Source: an uncultured Opitutales bacterium (GTDB lineage Bacteria > Verrucomicrobiota > Verrucomicrobiia > Opitutales > Coraliomargaritaceae). Taken from it: DNA of 51,076 nucleotides. The DNA lies in assembly GCA_937775295.1 (NCBI GenBank), contig CALKBZ010000035.1, positions 1 through 51,076 on the forward strand. Direction: 5' to 3'. The position numbers and the translations under genes are program-made. Shown here piece after piece: positions 9,406 through 18,833 of the stretch. Below the pieces are notes generated by a model. It searched no databases. It was not told the DNA's origin and saw only the letters and a program-made list of their open reading frames with translations. How positions within the stretch are numbered: position 1 is the first letter of the stretch; each line of letters starts with the position of its first letter.

Positions 9406-9861
9406 GTGAATATTTTTCATCGTATTCGTGCGTATTGTTGGGGTATACGGCCGCGTCGTTTGCCTGAGCAGAGCACGCGGGCGCAGCGTGGTACCTTCGG
9501 CGAAGACCTCGCAGCGGATCATTGTCGACGCGTGCTGGGGTATCGTGAAATCGTCCGGAATTGGCGCTACAAGCGGGATGAGATCGATCTGATCTGTCAG
9601 GATGGCGAAGTTTTGGTCTTTGTTGAAGTGCGTGCGCGCTCGGAAACGGCCTTAGTTTCAGGCTTTTATTCGGTGGACCGTCATAAAAAAGAAGTTTTGA
9701 GGCGCGGTTGTGGGAATTATTTGAAGCAGTTGAAAAACCCGCCAAAGCACTTCCGCTTTGACATTATAGACGTCTCAATTTCCAAAGGAGGGTGTGGAGA
9801 GTTGCGTTGTTATCCAAATGTGCCTCTTTTTCATAAACATTTTTCAGTCCAACGCCAATAG
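9406..9861 (+). CDS. YraN family protein (UPF0102, endonuclease-like fold)
   Basis: A 151-residue product with a GTG start. The family hallmark is clear: GTFGEDLAADHCRR, then NWRYKRDEIDLICQDG and LVFVEVRAR, which match the conserved GE/EIDLI/FVEV motifs of the restriction-endonuclease-like YraN fold (Glu, Asp and Glu/Lys metal site). The function of YraN in cells is poorly known; links to DNA uptake or repair have been proposed. It is divergent from the FAD oxidoreductase (113 bp between starts) and ends 2 bp before the zwf start, so it is probably the first gene of the yraN-zwf-opcA operon. The first 25 residues are poorly conserved, so a slightly later start is possible. Confidence 0.85.
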   Translation: MNIFHRIRAYCWGIRPRRLPEQSTRAQRGTFGEDLAADHCRRVLGYREIVRNWRYKRDEIDLICQDGEVLVFVEVRARSETALVSGFYSVDRHKKEVLRRGCGNYLKQLKNPPKHFRFDIIDVSISKGGCGELRCYPNVPLFHKHFSVQRQ

Positions 9862-9863
9862 TT

Positions 9864-11420
9864 ATGACGAACGAAACAGACGAATCCAGACACCCTTTTT
9901 TAAAAGGCTTGAGTAAGCATCGAGGCGCACCGCCGACAGTAGTGGTTATTTTTGGTGCCTCCGGCGACTTGACTGCGCGTAAGCTGGTGCCTGCTATTTT
10001 CAATCTCGGAGTGGATAATTTGCTGCCTGGGGAGTTTCACCTGATTGGTTTTGGGCGTAAGCCGATCGAGGATGAGCAGTTCCGTGAGATTATGGATGAG
10101 GCGATTGGTGAGCATTCGCGCCGGCCTCTTAATAAAGAGACCTGGGAGCGTGTGCGCCAGAATATAACGTATCATGCCGGTGGATACGATGAGGGAGAAG
10201 CTTTTGCTTCGCTTGCGAAAAAAATCGACAAGATCGAGGCTGAGCTTGGCCGTGATGTTCAGCGACTATTCTATGTTTCGACGCCACCGAGCGTGTTCCA
10301 GCCGATTGTTGAGAACCTCGGTAGTAGTGGCATGGCGCAGGAACATGTCGGCACGAAGTTGGCCTCGAAAGTGATTATTGAGAAACCATTCGGCCGAGAT
10401 ATCGCTTCGGCGCGGGCCCTAAATGCCACGCTCAATAGTGTGTTTGAAGAGCCACAGATCTATCGAATTGACCACTATCTTGGCAAAGAGACGGTGCAGG
10501 ATCTGTTAGTGCAGCGTTTTGCAAATTCGATTTTTGAGCCGATGTGGAATCGTGGGCATGTCGATTGCGTGCAGATCACAGTCGCAGAGAGTCTGGGCGT
10601 CGGTACGCGTGGCGGTTATTACGATACTAGTGGTGCGCTGCGCGATATGATTCAGAACCATACGATGCAACTCGTCGCACTAACGGCGATGGAGCCACCA
10701 GTCTCGCTCGACCCCGAGTCAATCCGTGATGAGAAGGTTAAAGTGTTAAAGGCAATTCAACCGCTGGAGCTGAAGGAAGTTGGCGGTGATGTCGTTCGTG
10801 GCCGCTACACGGAAGGTTTGGTCAACGGTGACCCAGTCGAGAGCTACATGGATGCACCGGGTATTCCAGCGGATTCATCCACCGAGACTTACGCGGCATT
10901 GCGCTTATCGATTAACAATTGGCGCTGGCAGGGTGTCCCGTTTTATATTCGTTCGGGTAAGCGTATGGCGCGGCGTGCCAGCGAGATTGCGATTCAGTTC
11001 AAACGTCCTCCGGGCATTCTCTTTTCGGAGGGTAAGAAGTTCGACGTGGCACAGAACACAATGGTGATTCGTATCCAACCAGATGAAGGTGTGACTTTGA
11101 TCATGAATTCGAAGGTCCCTGGCCTAGAAACGCGCACACAGCCGGTGAAGATGCACTTCCGTTATGCGACGACTTTTGGCTCCAATACCCCTGAAGCGTA
11201 TGAGCGTTTGATTCTCGATGCAATGATTGGCGATAGCACACTCTTCATTCGTGGCGATGAGACGGAGGCTTCTTGGAACTTGGTAACGCCTATCTTAGAG
11301 CACTGGGAAAAGTGCGGTCAAAGTGGGCTCGCGGAGTATGCGTCAGGTTCATGGGGCCCTGTCGAAAGTGAACGCTTGCTTCAAGAAAAAGGCCATCAAT
11401 GGCGCCGTTCGGGGTCGTAG
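9864..11420 (+). CDS. zwf: Glucose-6-phosphate 1-dehydrogenase
   Basis: A 518-residue product of normal length. It oxidises glucose-6-phosphate to 6-phosphogluconolactone with NADP, the entry of the oxidative pentose phosphate pathway. The coenzyme-binding motif is VVIFGASGDLTARKLVPA, and the active-site segment is YRIDHYLGKETVQ with the catalytic His and substrate Lys. The structural motif IRSGKRMARRASEIAIQFK also fits. The ATG is 2 bp after the yraN stop. The downstream gene is opcA, whose product is needed for full G6PDH activity in actinobacteria and cyanobacteria, so the pair should act together. The N-terminal extension with SKHRGAPPTV before the coenzyme motif is usual for this group. 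Confidence 0.97.
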   Translation: MTNETDESRHPFLKGLSKHRGAPPTVVVIFGASGDLTARKLVPAIFNLGVDNLLPGEFHLIGFGRKPIEDEQFREIMDEAIGEHSRRPLNKETWERVRQNITYHAGGYDEGEAFASLAKKIDKIEAELGRDVQRLFYVSTPPSVFQPIVENLGSSGMAQEHVGTKLASKVIIEKPFGRDIASARALNATLNSVFEEPQIYRIDHYLGKETVQDLLVQRFANSIFEPMWNRGHVDCVQITVAESLGVGTRGGYYDTSGALRDMIQNHTMQLVALTAMEPPVSLDPESIRDEKVKVLKAIQPLELKEVGGDVVRGRYTEGLVNGDPVESYMDAPGIPADSSTETYAALRLSINNWRWQGVPFYIRSGKRMARRASEIAIQFKRPPGILFSEGKKFDVAQNTMVIRIQPDEGVTLIMNSKVPGLETRTQPVKMHFRYATTFGSNTPEAYERLILDAMIGDSTLFIRGDETEASWNLVTPILEHWEKCGQSGLAEYASGSWGPVESERLLQEKGHQWRRSGS

Positions 11421-11465
11421 CCATCAAAGTAAGAACTGACTTTTAGTGTTCAAAAATATTTCATT

Positions 11466-12449
11466 ATGGCCGAATTAATTAATGCCCTTCCAGGTGTGGG
11501 ACTTCCTGTTCGCGAGGTGACCAGCCGGCTCGCTTCGATGTGGGACTCTGAGCCCTCGACTGCGCATCTGGAGTCTCGTGCGTCGCAGATGAACGTGGTG
11601 CTGCACTTCGGTCTTGAAGTGACTGCAGAAGAGGCGCGAGAACGCTTCGATGCGTTGATTCGTTTTGCGCAGCGCTACCCGAGCCGAATTATTGTGCTAT
11701 GCCCGACGCGTGCGGATCTAGAGGGTGGGATGGAGAGTAAGCTCTTTAGCCAATGTTATATTGGTGATTCGCACCGCGAGATGTGCTGTTGTGAAGCTTT
11801 GATGCTGCGCTATAAGTCGGAGGATTTTGGCTATTTGGCCAATCAAGTGTCGATTTGGTTGGAGAGCGATTTGCCAACATATCACTGGTTTAGCGGGGTC
11901 CCGGCGAAGCGGATTGAGACTTATTTTGATAACTTGCTGCTGGGCGTGCGTCGTTGTGTTTACGACAGCTCGGTCGAATTGGAGGATTTATCGAACTTGA
12001 ATTGGCTCGACCCGAGCCGTGCGGTCGATTTGGCCAAGGCGCGATTACTGCCAGTTCGGCAGGCGATCGGCCAGTTCATGAGTGGTTACTCGGTCGAGAG
12101 CTTGTGCGATGGCCTGCAGGCGGTTCGTGTGCGACACTGCGCATCAATGCCCGGAGAAGGGCGTGGCCTGCTGGAATGGGTGCAGTCGTGTTTCTCTGAT
12201 TGCGATGGCAGCAAGTCACGCGTGTCGTCTGGCACAGAGTTCACGTCGATCGAGTCAGAGCCGTCTGACCTGTGTGCGTTGGAGCTCGAATTTGTTTACA
12301 ACGATGAACGATACTTAAAATGCCGCAAGTTCAAGGACGGCTCGTACGGAGAAATACACGCATCGCTAGGGAAAGGCGAAATTGAGATCTACACTCGGGT
12401 GAAGCCAATGGCGACTGAACAAGCGTTGGCCGAAGCCTTCTTCTTTTGA
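11466..12449 (+). CDS. opcA: OpcA-like glucose-6-phosphate dehydrogenase assembly protein
   Basis: A 327-residue OpcA family protein. Features are the N-terminal SRASQMNVVLHF region, the central RIIVLCPTRADLEGG, the QVSIWLESDLPTYHWFSG stretch typical of OpcA, and VYDSSVELEDLSNLNWLDPS. OpcA is an allosteric partner that helps assemble and activate G6PDH. It lies 45 bp after zwf on the same strand, the usual arrangement. The next gene converges, with 31 bp between stop codons. No Shine-Dalgarno is seen before the ATG. Confidence 0.88.
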   Translation: MAELINALPGVGLPVREVTSRLASMWDSEPSTAHLESRASQMNVVLHFGLEVTAEEARERFDALIRFAQRYPSRIIVLCPTRADLEGGMESKLFSQCYIGDSHREMCCCEALMLRYKSEDFGYLANQVSIWLESDLPTYHWFSGVPAKRIETYFDNLLLGVRRCVYDSSVELEDLSNLNWLDPSRAVDLAKARLLPVRQAIGQFMSGYSVESLCDGLQAVRVRHCASMPGEGRGLLEWVQSCFSDCDGSKSRVSSGTEFTSIESEPSDLCALELEFVYNDERYLKCRKFKDGSYGEIHASLGKGEIEIYTRVKPMATEQALAEAFFF

Positions 12450-12480
12450 GTCAACGGATCGTTGCGCGCCTCAGCCTCGC

Positions 12481-12975
12481 TTATTTGTCGAGCTGGTCGA
12501 GGGCTGCGAGCACATCGCCAGCTTGATTTGCGGTGGAAGCTTTCAAGTCGAGCCATACTAGTTTGCCGTTTTTAAAGATGTAGGCTTGGCGACTCCAACG
12601 GCTCTTATCAAATGCAGTACTCACCACTTTGTCGGTGTCGGCAATGAGCGTGAACGGAAGCTGATGTTTATTGCGAAACGCCGCTTGTGTCTTGGCGGTG
12701 TCTGCGGAGATGCCGAATATTGTCACGCCACGTTGTTGTAGCACTTCCCAGGAATCGCGGAGACTGCAGGCTTGCTTGGTACACCCAGGCGTCATCGCCT
12801 TAGGGTAGAAAAAGACTACGGTGGTGCCGGTGTTGAATGCGGCCCCCAGATCGATCGTGTTGCCGGTATGATCGATGGCAGAAATTTGTGGTGCGTCACT
12901 ACCGACTGTAAGTCCTGCGGAGAGCATGTTGGTGAATAAAGAAAAAATCATGAGCGGAATGTGAAACAGTTTCAT
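12481..12975 (-). CDS. Exported peroxiredoxin (Bcp/PrxQ type)
   Basis: A 164-residue thiol peroxidase. The peroxidatic Cys lies in the motif FYPKAMTPGCTKQACSLRD, with a second Cys five residues on, as in atypical 2-Cys PrxQ/Bcp enzymes. The normal PxxxT(S/P)xxC environment and the later conserved Arg (KSRWSRQAYIF) are present. Unlike most cytoplasmic Bcp proteins it begins with a hydrophobic signal (KLFHIPLMIFSLFTNMLSA), suggesting action in the periplasm. It is the only gene on its strand here and converges on opcA. Confidence 0.9.
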   Translation of the reverse strand: MKLFHIPLMIFSLFTNMLSAGLTVGSDAPQISAIDHTGNTIDLGAAFNTGTTVVFFYPKAMTPGCTKQACSLRDSWEVLQQRGVTIFGISADTAKTQAAFRNKHQLPFTLIADTDKVVSTAFDKSRWSRQAYIFKNGKLVWLDLKASTANQAGDVLAALDQLDK

Positions 12976-13077
12976 AGACTACAAATCGAACTGTAGCCTG
13001 CGTCCTTACAACTGTATGACTGAAATCTCCGATTAATGACTTGTTGTGCTTTATGAACCACATTGTGGAAACGTGTG

Positions 13078-13278
13078 TCACGTCAACAACTTCCGAGTGG
13101 TGCGCTTCAAGCGACTGACGAGTGTCTTAAAGATTTTGACAGCGATGCCGAGATATTTACGGCTCACATTTTCCATGTCACCGTTATCATGTTTTATGAC
13201 GGTGGTCGGAGTGCGGGCTTTGACGGTGGAGATGCGTGGTTTGCCGAGGATGTCGCCAATCTCGCCCGAATGGTGCTA
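13078..13278 (-). pseudogene. Possible 3' relic of an unknown gene
   Basis: On the minus strand, a frame closed upstream by TAG at 13276-13278 reads about 65 codons to TGA at 13078-13080. It has coding-like composition: GEIGDILGKPRISTVKAR, then a basic C-terminus KIFKTLVSRLKRTTRKLL. No start and no family are recognised. The rest of the gap between 12976 and 13511 holds short overlapping frames on both strands and no gene I can support. It may be the tail of a decayed gene. Confidence 0.15.
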
Positions 13279-13511
13279 GGATACATTAGGACGTTGAGCA
13301 TGGTGACGTCTTTGCAAACCTCCACGCACCTTTCTAAAAGACATAAAAGCCCGCGCTCTCAGAGCCTTGTTTGATGATACTTGCACTCGGACGATATTCT
13401 TCAGTCCGTTTTTCTTTTGCACATACGTAATAAATCGATTGCGAATCGTTAAGCAACCTCTCCACCAACATCAGCGCAGTGCCGATGCACGAATGGAATT
13501 CTCGGCACTGC

Positions 13512-14026
13512 CTAACCATCCGCGGAATCATTGACCTGATCCACCCCGTCATCTATGCGGGCATTATCAATCTGTTCGACTTTCGCGCGGTTGATGGCGC
13601 TCTGAATTTCATGGAGCTTCGTGTCGCTCAGGCCGCTTGGCTTCTCCTCGCTGTTTGCGATCAACTCATAGCGTTTGGCAGTTCCATCGCCACGTGCGAT
13701 AGTGCGAAGGTAAGCGCTTTGTCGAGTTGGCCCTTGGCCTCTTCATTGAGATCCCAGAATTGGCGGTGAATCGCGCCAGCAGCAATGCCCTGGTCGATGA
13801 TTGCCGTCCATTGGGCTTTCGCCTGGGAATCCATGGTGGATTGCCCCGCGATGTAGATGCTCAGTGGTAGTGGTAGTGGTAGTGGTAGTGGTAGTGGTAG
13901 TGGTAGTTCGCTGGCAATCGCATGGACCCGCATGTTAATTGCACCGTAGCGCGCGCCAGTGTCGAAGACGGCAATCGCACCGAAGATCAGGGCCAGTGGT
14001 AGGAGCAGTTTTTTTAATTTATCCAT
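13512..14026 (-). pseudogene. Membrane-anchored protein with (Leu-Pro)n microsatellite, frameshifted
   Basis: The frame starts MDKLKKLLLPLALIFGAIAVF (a signal or membrane anchor) at 14026 and reads through a hexamer microsatellite encoding LPLPLP repeats. It then continues AKAQWTAIIDQGIAAGA and FWDLNEEAKGQLDKA. Near 13705-13716 the coding character moves to another frame, which reads YLRTIARGDGTAKRYELIA, EEKPSGLSDTKLHEIQSA and KVEQIDNARIDD before TAG at 13512. In the original frame a premature stop comes at 13661. Repaired length is about 171 residues. Family unknown. It is 25 bp downstream of pyruvate kinase in the same operon. The frameshift may be real or a sequencing error. Confidence 0.65.
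13863..13907. repeat. Hexanucleotide microsatellite (AGTGGT)7
   Basis: Seven perfect AGTGGT units plus a partial AGT, inside the reading frame of the (LP)n protein on the minus strand. The unit is a multiple of three, so changes in copy number lengthen or shorten a Leu-Pro stalk after the membrane anchor without shifting the frame. Confidence 0.95.
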
Positions 14027-14051
14027 TAGAATCTCGGGGATGGTTACCCTT

Positions 14052-15479
<1,428 letters not shown>

Positions 15480-15504
15480 GCGATTTAGGAATCTATTAAT
15501 TTCT

Positions 15505-16323
15505 TTAGAATTTGCTGGTGAGGGCAGCGTCAATCTTAGGGTCGACCACCTTGACGGTAAAGGTGCTAGCGTTGCCGGAGAGGTCCGCAAACTTATTTTG
15601 TACTAGTTCGACTGTATTACAGTCCTTGCTGAGGTGGGCGAGGTATACTTCGCGCACTTCGGAGCTGCCGTTTAGTGCGCTGAGGGCCTCATAGCAAGCG
15701 TCGTTGGAGAGGTGGCCGTGGCGACCTCTAATGCGTTGCTTGAGTGACCAAGGGCGCCGATCGTCACTTTCTAGTAACTTATCGTCGTAGTTGGCTTCAA
15801 TGACTAGAATTTGTACTGATTTTATGTGTTCTTTAATATGCTCGGGTACATATCCCAAATCGGTGACCCATGCGAGGCTTTGGCGTGGCGAGATCATGTC
15901 ATCCACCTCGCCCCAGTGGAATGTGAAGCCGACAGGATCGTAGGCATCATGGGGCACTGAAAAGGAGCGCACCTCAATGTCCCGAAATTTAAAGCCAGTT
16001 CCGGTCTGAAAAATCTGCCAGTTGACTTTTTTGGCAAGTTTGACCTGCACTGCGTCGGCGGTATCGCGATTGGCAAAGACTGGTAGGTCGGCGCGTTTGG
16101 CCAGGCCGCGGATACCTTGAGCGTGGTCGCAATGCTCGTGAGTCAAGAACACCGCGTCGATGGTATCAATCGATTCACCGACTGTTTCGAGCATTAGTCC
16201 GATGCGCTTGCCGGAAAAGCCGGCATCAACCAGGATTTTGCTATTGCCAGTGCGCAGCAGAGCACAATTGCCATTACTGCTGGAACCTAAAATCTTAAAA
16301 TCGGACAACATGTGCTCAGACAC
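15505..16323 (-). CDS. MBL-fold metallo-hydrolase, WalJ/YycJ-like
   Basis: A 272-residue metallo-beta-lactamase-fold hydrolase. The start of the fold is [18 protein letters not shown], typical of the YycJ/WalJ group. The metal motif is [15 protein letters not shown] (HxHxDH), with further His ligands in [22 protein letters not shown] and a late GRHGHLSND. YycJ-type proteins are 5'-3' exonucleases involved in mismatch repair and cell-wall control in Firmicutes; the role here is inferred. MSEH at 16323 and MLSD at 16311 are both plausible starts. It leads the operon with pyk, and a long inverted repeat lies 8 bp upstream. Confidence 0.85.
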   Translation of the reverse strand: MSEHMLSDFKILGSSSNGNCALLRTGNSKILVDAGFSGKRIGLMLETVGESIDTIDAVFLTHEHCDHAQGIRGLAKRADLPVFANRDTADAVQVKLAKKVNWQIFQTGTGFKFRDIEVRSFSVPHDAYDPVGFTFHWGEVDDMISPRQSLAWVTDLGYVPEHIKEHIKSVQILVIEANYDDKLLESDDRRPWSLKQRIRGRHGHLSNDACYEALSALNGSSEVREVYLAHLSKDCNTVELVQNKFADLSGNASTFTVKVVDPKIDAALTSKF

Positions 16324-16331
16324 TTAGCACG

Positions 16332-16371
16332 CTTGGCAAGTTCGGCAAAGTCTTTTTCCGAACTTGCCAAG
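16332..16371. promoter_or_regulatory. 14-bp perfect inverted repeat in the divergent metallo-hydrolase/folE2 intergenic region
   Basis: Arms CTTGGCAAGTTCGG (16332-16345) and CCGAACTTGCCAAG (16358-16371) are perfectly complementary around a 12-nt loop. The element lies just upstream of the metallo-hydrolase start (16323, minus strand) and 125 bp upstream of folE2 (plus strand). Both genes are read away from it, so it is not a terminator for either. It could be an operator, a 5' leader hairpin of the minus-strand message, or an unrelated mobile hairpin. No T-run follows it closely enough to look like an attenuator. Confidence 0.6.
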
Positions 16372-16495
16372 TCGGACAATACTTCTTAACCTACATCGCT
16401 CTTATAAAGTCAGCCGTGGGCTTGCGCCCCTACTCATTCTCAGACAGCTTGTTATGAGAGTGTCGGTTACAAGCCTGTGAGCGATCCATCGAAGC

Positions 16496-17476
16496 ATGAA
16501 AAATAAAAAAAGCATTCCAGTGCAGGACCAACTGACCGCCGCCGTCGCGAAGCCAGTGAAATCCTATGACCAGAATTTCGTCCTTACCGATGAATATCGC
16601 TCCGGCCTGCCTGATATGCAGAACACCGACGCGCAGCAGATATTCGGTGCGAATGTGCCCATCCTGAAGGTCGGCATTTCAAATTTCAGGCTGCCGCTGC
16701 GCTACATTACGCCCACTTCTGACGCGCAGACACTCGAAACCTCGATTACCGGTACAGTTTCTTTGCAGGCTAACCAGAAGGGGATCAACATGTCGCGCAT
16801 CATGCGGGTGTTCTACACATATCAAGAGCGTATTTTTACGCCCGACCTGTTGCATGAGATTTTGCTGCAGTACAAGACTGAGGTCATTGCGCACCGCGCG
16901 CAGCTGAAACTCGATTTTGAATACCCAATCCTCAAGCCTAGCCTCCGTAGTGGCCTCGAAGGCTGGCAGTATTACAAATGCGCATTCGAAGGTAAAATCG
17001 ACGAGCTTAACCGTTTTCGTAAGTACATTCACTTTGACTTTGTTTATTCATCTGCGTGCCCGTGCTCATCCGAGCTTTCCGAGCATGCGCGTGAGAATCG
17101 TAATGTATATGGCATCCCGCACTCGCAGCGTAGCACCGCCCGCGTGAGCGTCGAAGTGGCTGAGGAGGGACAAGTCACGATCGAAGAGATTCAGCAAATT
17201 TGCCTTGAAGCCCTTAAAACCGAGACGCAAGTCATGGTCAAGCGCGAGGACGAACAAGCATTTGCCGAGATGAATGGTGCCTTTACCAAATTTGTCGAAG
17301 ATGCCGCACGTCTCCTTTACGAGCAACTCGACGAAGACCCGCGTATTGTTGATTTTCAAGTCGCTTGTGCGCACCTCGAGTCGTTGCATTCACATGATGC
17401 GGTTGCTGTGATCAACAAAGGTGTCCCTGGTGGCTTTACTGGACACTTTGAAGATTTCAAGGGCTTGATTCGCTAG
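16496..17476 (+). CDS. folE2: GTP cyclohydrolase FolE2 (type IB)
   Basis: A 326-residue product of the COG1469 family. It makes 7,8-dihydroneopterin triphosphate from GTP, the first step of folate (and queuosine) synthesis, using a metal-flexible active site. Family marks are [13 protein letters not shown] near residue 60, the metal-site motif [34 protein letters not shown], and the C-terminal [16 protein letters not shown] ending [10 protein letters not shown]. It stands alone between divergent and downstream genes, and no zinc-responsive operator was convincingly seen. Type IB enzymes often replace zinc-dependent FolE under metal limitation; whether this genome also has FolE cannot be seen here. 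Confidence 0.95.
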   Translation: MKNKKSIPVQDQLTAAVAKPVKSYDQNFVLTDEYRSGLPDMQNTDAQQIFGANVPILKVGISNFRLPLRYITPTSDAQTLETSITGTVSLQANQKGINMSRIMRVFYTYQERIFTPDLLHEILLQYKTEVIAHRAQLKLDFEYPILKPSLRSGLEGWQYYKCAFEGKIDELNRFRKYIHFDFVYSSACPCSSELSEHARENRNVYGIPHSQRSTARVSVEVAEEGQVTIEEIQQICLEALKTETQVMVKREDEQAFAEMNGAFTKFVEDAARLLYEQLDEDPRIVDFQVACAHLESLHSHDAVAVINKGVPGGFTGHFEDFKGLIR

Positions 17477-17621
17477 GCGCTAGCATACATGATGTCATTA
17501 GCATAGTTGCTGGAGTTCACTTGATTGTTACTTTTTTTATATTTCAAAGATGGAACCTTAGGCGCTAGATGTGCTCATCATGGGTGATCATCATACGGCC
17601 ATCTCCCCCTAAAGAACTACT

Positions 17622-18125
17622 GTGTTAAAACCTGAATTATTCGATGTCGTAGATGCTGAGGATATCGTCCTTCGCTCTGCGGAGCGCTCCGTTGTTCATC
17701 GCGAACAGCTAATGCACCGTGCGGTGCATGTCTTCGTCTTTAATGCTGCGGGGCAATTGTATCTACAGCGCCGTTCGCTGAACAAAGATTCGGCGCCTGG
17801 CAAATGGGTCAGTTCTTGTTCTGGGCACGTCGATAGTGGCGAGGATTACGATGCCGCCGCGCCCCGCGAACTGGCTGAAGAGATCGGTTTGATCGAGCAT
17901 GGCGGCCTAGAGCGCATTTTCAAGGTGTCCCCTTGTAAGCAAACTGGGCAGGAGTTCGTTTGGGTCTACCGTTGCAGGTCAGAAGGCCCGTTCATTCTCG
18001 ATCTTGATGAAGTGAGCGATGGTCAATGGATCGACCTCGATAAGTTGAATGCATGGATCGAGGAATCTCCGCGCGACTTCGCGTGGTCGTTCACCTATCT
18101 GTGGGAGAAATACTGCGCTTTGTAG
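17622..18125 (+). CDS. Nudix hydrolase (YfcD/IDI-like)
   Basis: A 167-residue product with a GTG start. It has a full Nudix box, [20 protein letters not shown] then IGL, matching GX5EX7REUXEEXGU. The N-terminus ([35 protein letters not shown]) is like the isopentenyl-diphosphate isomerase-like Nudix subgroup, which includes YfcD. The substrate is not predictable. The IDI-specific catalytic Cys context is not clearly present, so I do not call it an isomerase. It ends 9 bp before the converging secreted-protein gene. Confidence 0.88.
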   Translation: MLKPELFDVVDAEDIVLRSAERSVVHREQLMHRAVHVFVFNAAGQLYLQRRSLNKDSAPGKWVSSCSGHVDSGEDYDAAAPRELAEEIGLIEHGGLERIFKVSPCKQTGQEFVWVYRCRSEGPFILDLDEVSDGQWIDLDKLNAWIEESPRDFAWSFTYLWEKYCAL

Positions 18126-18134
18126 GTGTAGAGG

Positions 18135-18833
18135 TTACTCCACTGCTTCGCTCAAAAAACGGACATCCAGATCGGCCGAACCTCGTAATACCGGTGGAAA
18201 GAAGATCATCAGGTAGCGGTGGTCTGGATTGAAGTGGTAGGTCTTTATGAGTGCAGGGAGTAACTTTTCTCCGCTAAAATCGCGTGCCCATAAATTGATT
18301 GGTAGGCTCTCTTGCACGCGATAGGTGGCGGACTCTCCTGTGCTGAGCTTGACTCGCTTGTTCTCTAGTAGTCCATCGAGTTCTTTACCAGAGATGTTCA
18401 GCAAGACTAAACCATTTTTAGGTAAGTTCTTTCGCCTATCATCAAAAGGATAGATCAGGTATTTTAAGTTGGTCGATGGATCTTCTTTGAAGCGTGGATT
18501 TTTGACGAATATTAGGAGCCAATTGTCTGAGGTCGTGGGTAAGTTGACTTGGGCGACTAATGATTGGCTCGCCGTCTCGTGAAATAAGATTCGGTTACCT
18601 CCTTTAAATATGTGAGGTCCCATTCTCGCGAGCGAGTGGGTTTCGATGCTGATTGGCGGCTCTTGTTTGACGCCAGCTGCGATTGCCGTTTCGCTAATCG
18701 GCGCGTATACGACTCCGCGAACTGAGTATTGTCCATATACCGAAAATTCGATTTCACGTAGTGGCTGTGCGATCAATGAAGTCGCGAAACTTAGGAGCAG
18801 AAGGATGCTAAATATCTGTAAGTGTGAGATCAT
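18135..18833 (-). CDS. Secreted hypothetical protein, partner of the PilX-like gene
   Basis: A 232-residue product with a signal peptide (ISHLQIFSILLLLSFATSLIA). The mature part is predicted mostly beta (REIEFSVYGQYSVRGVVY; DNWLLIFVKNPRF; YHFNPDHRYLMIFFPP). No family is recognised. Its ATG overlaps the stop of the upstream 1033-residue PilX-like gene by 4 bp (ATGA), so the two are translationally coupled and probably work together at the cell envelope. Confidence 0.75.
   Translation of the reverse strand: MISHLQIFSILLLLSFATSLIAQPLREIEFSVYGQYSVRGVVYAPISETAIAAGVKQEPPISIETHSLARMGPHIFKGGNRILFHETASQSLVAQVNLPTTSDNWLLIFVKNPRFKEDPSTNLKYLIYPFDDRRKNLPKNGLVLLNISGKELDGLLENKRVKLSTGESATYRVQESLPINLWARDFSGEKLLPALIKTYHFNPDHRYLMIFFPPVLRGSADLDVRFLSEAVE

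Noticed and set aside
16400-16495. Zur box or riboswitch in front of folE2
   Set aside because: Only a weak GCTTGT...ACAAGC pair is present; no known metal-box or riboswitch consensus is visible.
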